A stretch of 8,735 nt of DNA from PeH17 sp964414925. GTDB lineage: Bacteria; Bacillota; Clostridia; Christensenellales; CAG-138. Made by a program: the position numbers and the translations under genes. The notes below the pieces were generated by a model. It was not told where the DNA came from and searched no databases. It was given only the letters and a program-made list of their open reading frames with translations. Numbering within the stretch: position 1 is the stretch's first letter; each line of letters opens with the position of its first letter. The stretch spans positions 1 to 8,735 of the forward strand of contig CAYPXV010000070.1 in NCBI GenBank assembly GCA_964414925.1, written 5' to 3'. Below, piece after piece: positions 6,181-8,735 of this stretch.

Positions 6181-6915
6181 TCAATTCGGTTTAAAAACCT
6201 TATGCTTATACCAGAACGTATCGTCCTTTGTCAGAATAAGAATATCAATAGGTCCACCGCAGGTAGCGGGTTTAAATTCAAACCTTTGTGTTTTAATGGT
6301 CAAATCCACTAGAAACTCCGCAAAATCGACTGCATCCTTAAGCGGCATTAGCGCATGATTAATCATCATTTGCGGTTTGCCGTTGAGAAGTTTTGTTATA
6401 GCAGCCTGTTCGCCCGACCATATGGACGAATACCTCATTTTCCCGTTTTCTATATTACTCCTTTTAACTTCCTTGTTTACGGTATAGACATACGGCTCAT
6501 CCTCATCATAACCGCAAACGAAGAAATTGACTTGCGGGAAAAACTTCATAGCGTATTTATGCAACTTATTCGCAACTACCGTTACGCTGTCATCGGTTGA
6601 TACTTCTTCTATCTCAAAGCTCCTTATATAATCCGACACTGTTTTTCCGTCGAGTATTCCTATACCGCAAGCTGAAATACCGACATCGACTTTGCTTAGA
6701 AGCATAAGCTTCTGGGCATTATCCGATTGAGTGAACACCGGAGTCATTTGCGGTTTCCCGGGTTGTTCCATTCTGTTCAACAAGCCGGGTTCTCCCGGCT
6801 GCATAACAGGTAAAGCACCCGGCTTAACCTGAACATTTGCGATTCCGACCGTCTGTCGGCTATCCGTAGCCATTACTATTCCATCCGGAACAAAGACCGT
6901 ACACATGATTGACAT
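6181..6915 (-). CDS. Proteasome/HslV/Anbu-superfamily Ntn-hydrolase-like protein with N-terminal serine
   Basis: This 244-residue protein aligns by eye with proteasome-type beta subunits. VPDGIVMATDSRQT (9-22) corresponds to the 'DGVVLAADSRAT' core, with D18 at the Asp17 position. K69 in AQKLMLL matches Lys33, and GISACGIG (79-86) matches the turn near Gly47. NFFVCGYDEDEPYVYTVN (130-147) matches the '(L)(I/V)aGyD..gp.ly' strand pair. WSGEQAAI (166-173) matches the Ser129 loop, and ATCGGPIDILILTKD (217-231) matches the C-terminal 'SGD.I.V.VI' strand. If Met1 is removed, Ser2 falls at the catalytic Thr1 position; the HslV of Bacillus (CodW) also uses an N-terminal serine. Oddities are a Pro/Gly/Gln/Met-rich insert (23-66) and Pro216 where Asp166 is expected. 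There is no signal peptide, so it is cytosolic. GGAGG seven bases upstream fixes the start. It is last in an operon with a ROK kinase and a HAD phosphatase (17-base gap to ROK). The fold call is fairly sure; activity and substrate are unknown. Confidence 0.78.
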   Translation of the reverse strand: MSIMCTVFVPDGIVMATDSRQTVGIANVQVKPGALPVMQPGEPGLLNRMEQPGKPQMTPVFTQSDNAQKLMLLSKVDVGISACGIGILDGKTVSDYIRSFEIEEVSTDDSVTVVANKLHKYAMKFFPQVNFFVCGYDEDEPYVYTVNKEVKRSNIENGKMRYSSIWSGEQAAITKLLNGKPQMMINHALMPLKDAVDFAEFLVDLTIKTQRFEFKPATCGGPIDILILTKDDTFWYKHKVFKPN

Positions 6916-6922
6916 ATCATTA

Positions 6923-6927
6923 CCTCC
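6923..6927 (-). promoter_or_regulatory. Ribosome binding site deciding the Ntn-hydrolase start
   Basis: GGAGG on the minus strand lies seven bases upstream of the ATG at 6915, the ideal distance. The second in-frame ATG (residue 4) would be 16 bases away. The site therefore favours Met1-Ser2 over Met4-Cys5 as the N-terminus, which decides the likely nucleophile. Confidence 0.8.
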
Positions 6928-6932
6928 AAAAA

Positions 6933-7850
6933 TTAAATTATCGATCCAAACAGACCCGCATCATTGCCCAATTTTGCGCACACGATATCGGGAAGATTAT
7001 CAGCAAAAAAGCATTTCTTTGCAAACTTTGTTCTCAATGCATCAAACAGAAAATCTCCTGCTCCGCACACGCCGCCGCCTACGGCAATTTTTTGCGGGTC
7101 TATGAAGTTTGCATACGAAGCCAACGCTTCCGCAAGGTTATCAATGTAAAGCTGCCAGCAATCACAGCATTGCTTATCACCGTTTCTCGCTTCATCTATA
7201 AGAACCTTTGCATCTATTTTTTCTCTGGCGTATTTATCCATCGATACATTTCCATTGTCAAACAACTCCAGAGCTTTATTCTTTAAATAAACAGCCGAGC
7301 AAAGGGTTTCAACGCATCCCCTTCTTCCGCAGGTGCATACCTTACCATGCAAATCCATTTGTACGTGACCCAATTCGATTCCGTTGCCGTTTCCGCCATG
7401 AAACAGATTTCCGTTACATATAATACCGCCGCCTATACCTGTTCCGATTGTAATGAGCATTGAGTTATTTGTTCCTTTAAGCGAACCGAGTTTGAACTCC
7501 GCCAAAGTAGCTGCATCCGCATCATTCATGACTTTGGTCTGTTTACCCGTTATTCGCTCCATAATTTTTTTAAACGAAACATTATGAAAGTCAAGATTAA
7601 AGGCATCGACAACAATTCCTTTATCAACGTTCACACTTCCCGGTATACATACACCGATTCTATCGATCTCATCCGTTTCAATGCTCATTTCTTTACAAAT
7701 GTCAAGCATTGAGGAATGAATCAATTCCGCAGTATCTTCGGGCGAAGTATGTGGAAACTTAACCGACCTTTTCACAAGCATATTTAAGTTTTCATCGAAC
7801 ATACCGATTGCGATATTTGTTCCGCCTATATCCACACCGAACCTATACAT
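6933..7850 (-). CDS. ROK family sugar kinase (glucokinase-like)
   Basis: This 305-residue cytosolic protein has the full ROK architecture: an N-terminal phosphate-binding loop VDIGGTNIAIG (6-16); the catalytic aspartate in MNDADAATLAE (108-118, D110); the second nucleotide-binding segment TIGTGIGGGII (134-144); the sugar-contact and zinc motif IELGHVQM (158-165); and CTCGRRGC (172-179), with H162, C172, C174 and C179 as zinc ligands. AVGGGVCGAG (256-265) is the C-terminal adenosine region. ROK kinases phosphorylate glucose, N-acetylglucosamine, N-acetylmannosamine, fructose or allose at the expense of ATP. Glucokinase is the default reading, but the substrate cannot be fixed by eye. There is no N-terminal helix-turn-helix, so it is a kinase, not a ROK repressor. 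Its ribosome site (AAGGCGG) follows the HAD stop codon, with only 11 bases between the two genes. Confidence 0.92.
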   Translation of the reverse strand: MYRFGVDIGGTNIAIGMFDENLNMLVKRSVKFPHTSPEDTAELIHSSMLDICKEMSIETDEIDRIGVCIPGSVNVDKGIVVDAFNLDFHNVSFKKIMERITGKQTKVMNDADAATLAEFKLGSLKGTNNSMLITIGTGIGGGIICNGNLFHGGNGNGIELGHVQMDLHGKVCTCGRRGCVETLCSAVYLKNKALELFDNGNVSMDKYAREKIDAKVLIDEARNGDKQCCDCWQLYIDNLAEALASYANFIDPQKIAVGGGVCGAGDFLFDALRTKFAKKCFFADNLPDIVCAKLGNDAGLFGSII

Positions 7851-7861
7851 ATTAACCGCCT

Positions 7862-8668
7862 TTACTTTTTAAGAATATAATTATCAATCAGCCATGCAAC
7901 TCCGTTATCGGCGCATGACGGAGTTATAACATTCGCTATTGATTTCAATTTAGAATTTCCGTTTTCGACGACAGCACCTAGACCTGCCCATTCAATCATT
8001 TCATAGTCCAGGGTATTATCCCCTATCGCAACGGTTTCACTTCTGTCTATGCCTAATTTATCTGCGATGAATGCAGCCGCCGTTCCCTTATTCACTTTAT
8101 TCTTATTAAATTCGATAAAACCCGGTGACGATTCCGAAACGTGAAGTCTATCGCCGAAAAAGTTTCTGAACATTGCCGAAAGTTCTTTAACACGTTCCGG
8201 CTCTGTAATAATCAAAGCTTTCGGAACGCCTGTCCAATTGATGTTCTTTATATCGGGCTCAAGCCTGTGCGGAAGTTTAAGCAAATCAACATAAGCATTA
8301 ACATAGGGATGCTCTTTTTCGTAAATCACGCAATCATCCTTGTATATATGTGCATGCAGTCCAAGTTCGCCTGCCATTTTTAAAATATCACGGATGCAAT
8401 CATTATCAAGTTCTGCCGTAAAAAGAGGCAATCCTGTTTTCAAATCGGTTATTAAAGCACCTCCGTAATTAATTACGAATGTATCAAGCTTCAATTGTTT
8501 TAAAACGGGTTTTGTCCCGAATAAACTTCGTCCCGTTGCCAAAACCACTTTAACCCCTGCTTTCATTACAGCTTCGATTGAATCCATGTTTTCTTTAGAA
8601 ATTCTTCCTGCATTACAAACCAGGGTATCATCGATATCCGTTATTAAAAGTTTATACTTAGTCATCAT
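7862..8668 (-). CDS. Cof-type HAD hydrolase (sugar/metabolite phosphatase)
   Basis: This 268-residue protein is of the usual length for HAD subfamily IIB (Cof) phosphatases. Motif I is DIDDTL (11-16; nucleophile D11, acid/base D13). Motif II is LATGR (43-47, T45). The type IIB cap lies between about 85 and 185. Motif III is the lysine in VNKG (K194). Motif IV is GDNTLDYEMI (216-225; D217 and D221), where Leu220 takes the place of the Asn usual in 'GDxxND'. Such enzymes remove phosphate from sugar phosphates, flavin or pyridoxal phosphates; specificity is not readable here. The gene begins with two consecutive ATG codons after AAAAGGA, so Met1 or Met2 may be used. It overlaps the upstream gene by 11 bases, suggesting translational coupling, and is followed 11 bases later by the ROK kinase, which suggests joint handling of a sugar phosphate. 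Confidence 0.92.
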   Translation of the reverse strand: MMTKYKLLITDIDDTLVCNAGRISKENMDSIEAVMKAGVKVVLATGRSLFGTKPVLKQLKLDTFVINYGGALITDLKTGLPLFTAELDNDCIRDILKMAGELGLHAHIYKDDCVIYEKEHPYVNAYVDLLKLPHRLEPDIKNINWTGVPKALIITEPERVKELSAMFRNFFGDRLHVSESSPGFIEFNKNKVNKGTAAAFIADKLGIDRSETVAIGDNTLDYEMIEWAGLGAVVENGNSKLKSIANVITPSCADNGVAWLIDNYILKK

Positions 8669-8735
8669 TATTTTCCTTTTTATTATTATGGAAATAATTC
8701 CAAACTGCCTTTGCGGCGGCGATATTCATACCCTC
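8658..8735 (-). CDS. C-terminal tail of an unidentified upstream gene (partial)
   Basis: The minus-strand frame entering from the right edge encodes 25 residues beginning EGMNIAAAKAVWNYF and ending in a hydrophilic, Asn/Lys/Asp-rich tail, then TAA at 8660-8658. The stop lies inside the HAD gene, giving an 11-base overlap, and the HAD ribosome site (AAAAGGA) falls within this coding sequence. The overlap and phase suggest a real gene and a shared operon. The fragment is too short to assign to a family; it looks like the last helix of a soluble enzyme. Confidence 0.6.
   Translation of the reverse strand, partial: EGMNIAAAKAVWNYFHNNKKENNDD

Noticed and set aside
6355..6600. Plus-strand open frame of 81 codons opposite the Ntn-hydrolase gene
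   Set aside because: Lies wholly antisense to a well-supported gene, has no family signature and no ribosome site of note.
6181..6915. Choloylglycine hydrolase/penicillin V acylase reading of the Ntn protein because of the Met-Cys-Thr string
   Set aside because: Distances from the start to the DSR core and the Lys and Ser-Gly positions follow the proteasome pattern, the protein is shorter than the roughly 320-residue acylases, and the ribosome site favours the earlier start.
6933..7850. ROK transcriptional repressor instead of kinase
   Set aside because: The protein starts directly at the ATP-binding loop with no helix-turn-helix and keeps the catalytic Asp and zinc motif.

Overview
The window looks like chromosomal DNA of a low-to-moderate-GC Bacillota (Firmicutes), most likely a clostridial gut-type organism (Oscillospiraceae/Lachnospiraceae range). 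This is inferred from AT-rich third positions, AGGA/GGAGG-type ribosome binding sites before several genes, a SpoVB-like flippase, a Cof-type HAD phosphatase beside a ROK kinase, and a surface protein with repeated beta-sandwich domains and a C-terminal membrane anchor. Genus cannot be decided from the sequence alone. There are no RNA genes, CRISPR arrays, insertion sequences or phage genes.

Layout. Bases 1-2935 carry two plus-strand genes: the C-terminal part of a membrane-anchored surface protein (5' end outside the window) and a complete RmuC-family protein, separated by a 12-bp hairpin. Bases 3001-8735 are all on the minus strand and fall into two blocks. The upstream block, read right to left, is the last 25 codons of an unidentified gene, a HAD/Cof phosphatase, a ROK sugar kinase and a proteasome-fold Ntn-hydrolase. 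These genes overlap or sit within 17 bases of each other, so they form one operon. It ends at a hairpin with a T-rich tail (6132-6170). The downstream block is a SpoVB/MOP-type flippase followed by a tandem glycosyltransferase, ending at a strong terminator (2942-2977) that also separates it from the convergent RmuC gene. No gap between genes exceeds about 90 bases.

How the genes fit together. The HAD and ROK proteins suggest phosphorylation and dephosphorylation of a sugar or related small metabolite. The flippase and glycosyltransferase suggest assembly and export of a lipid-linked glycan. The surface protein and RmuC are a separate unit with no obvious functional link.

The standout gene is at 6181-6915. 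Its N-terminus has the proteasome/HslV/Anbu pattern: a DG-hydrophobic-ADSR-like core, a lysine at the Lys33 position and a Ser-Gly at the Ser129 position. The residue that would be exposed as the nucleophile is serine, a Pro/Gly/Gln/Met-rich insertion of about 44 residues lies between the Asp17- and Lys33-equivalents, and the Asp166 equivalent appears to be missing. It sits in a sugar-metabolism operon with no visible ATPase partner. This is the best candidate in the window for a poorly described system.
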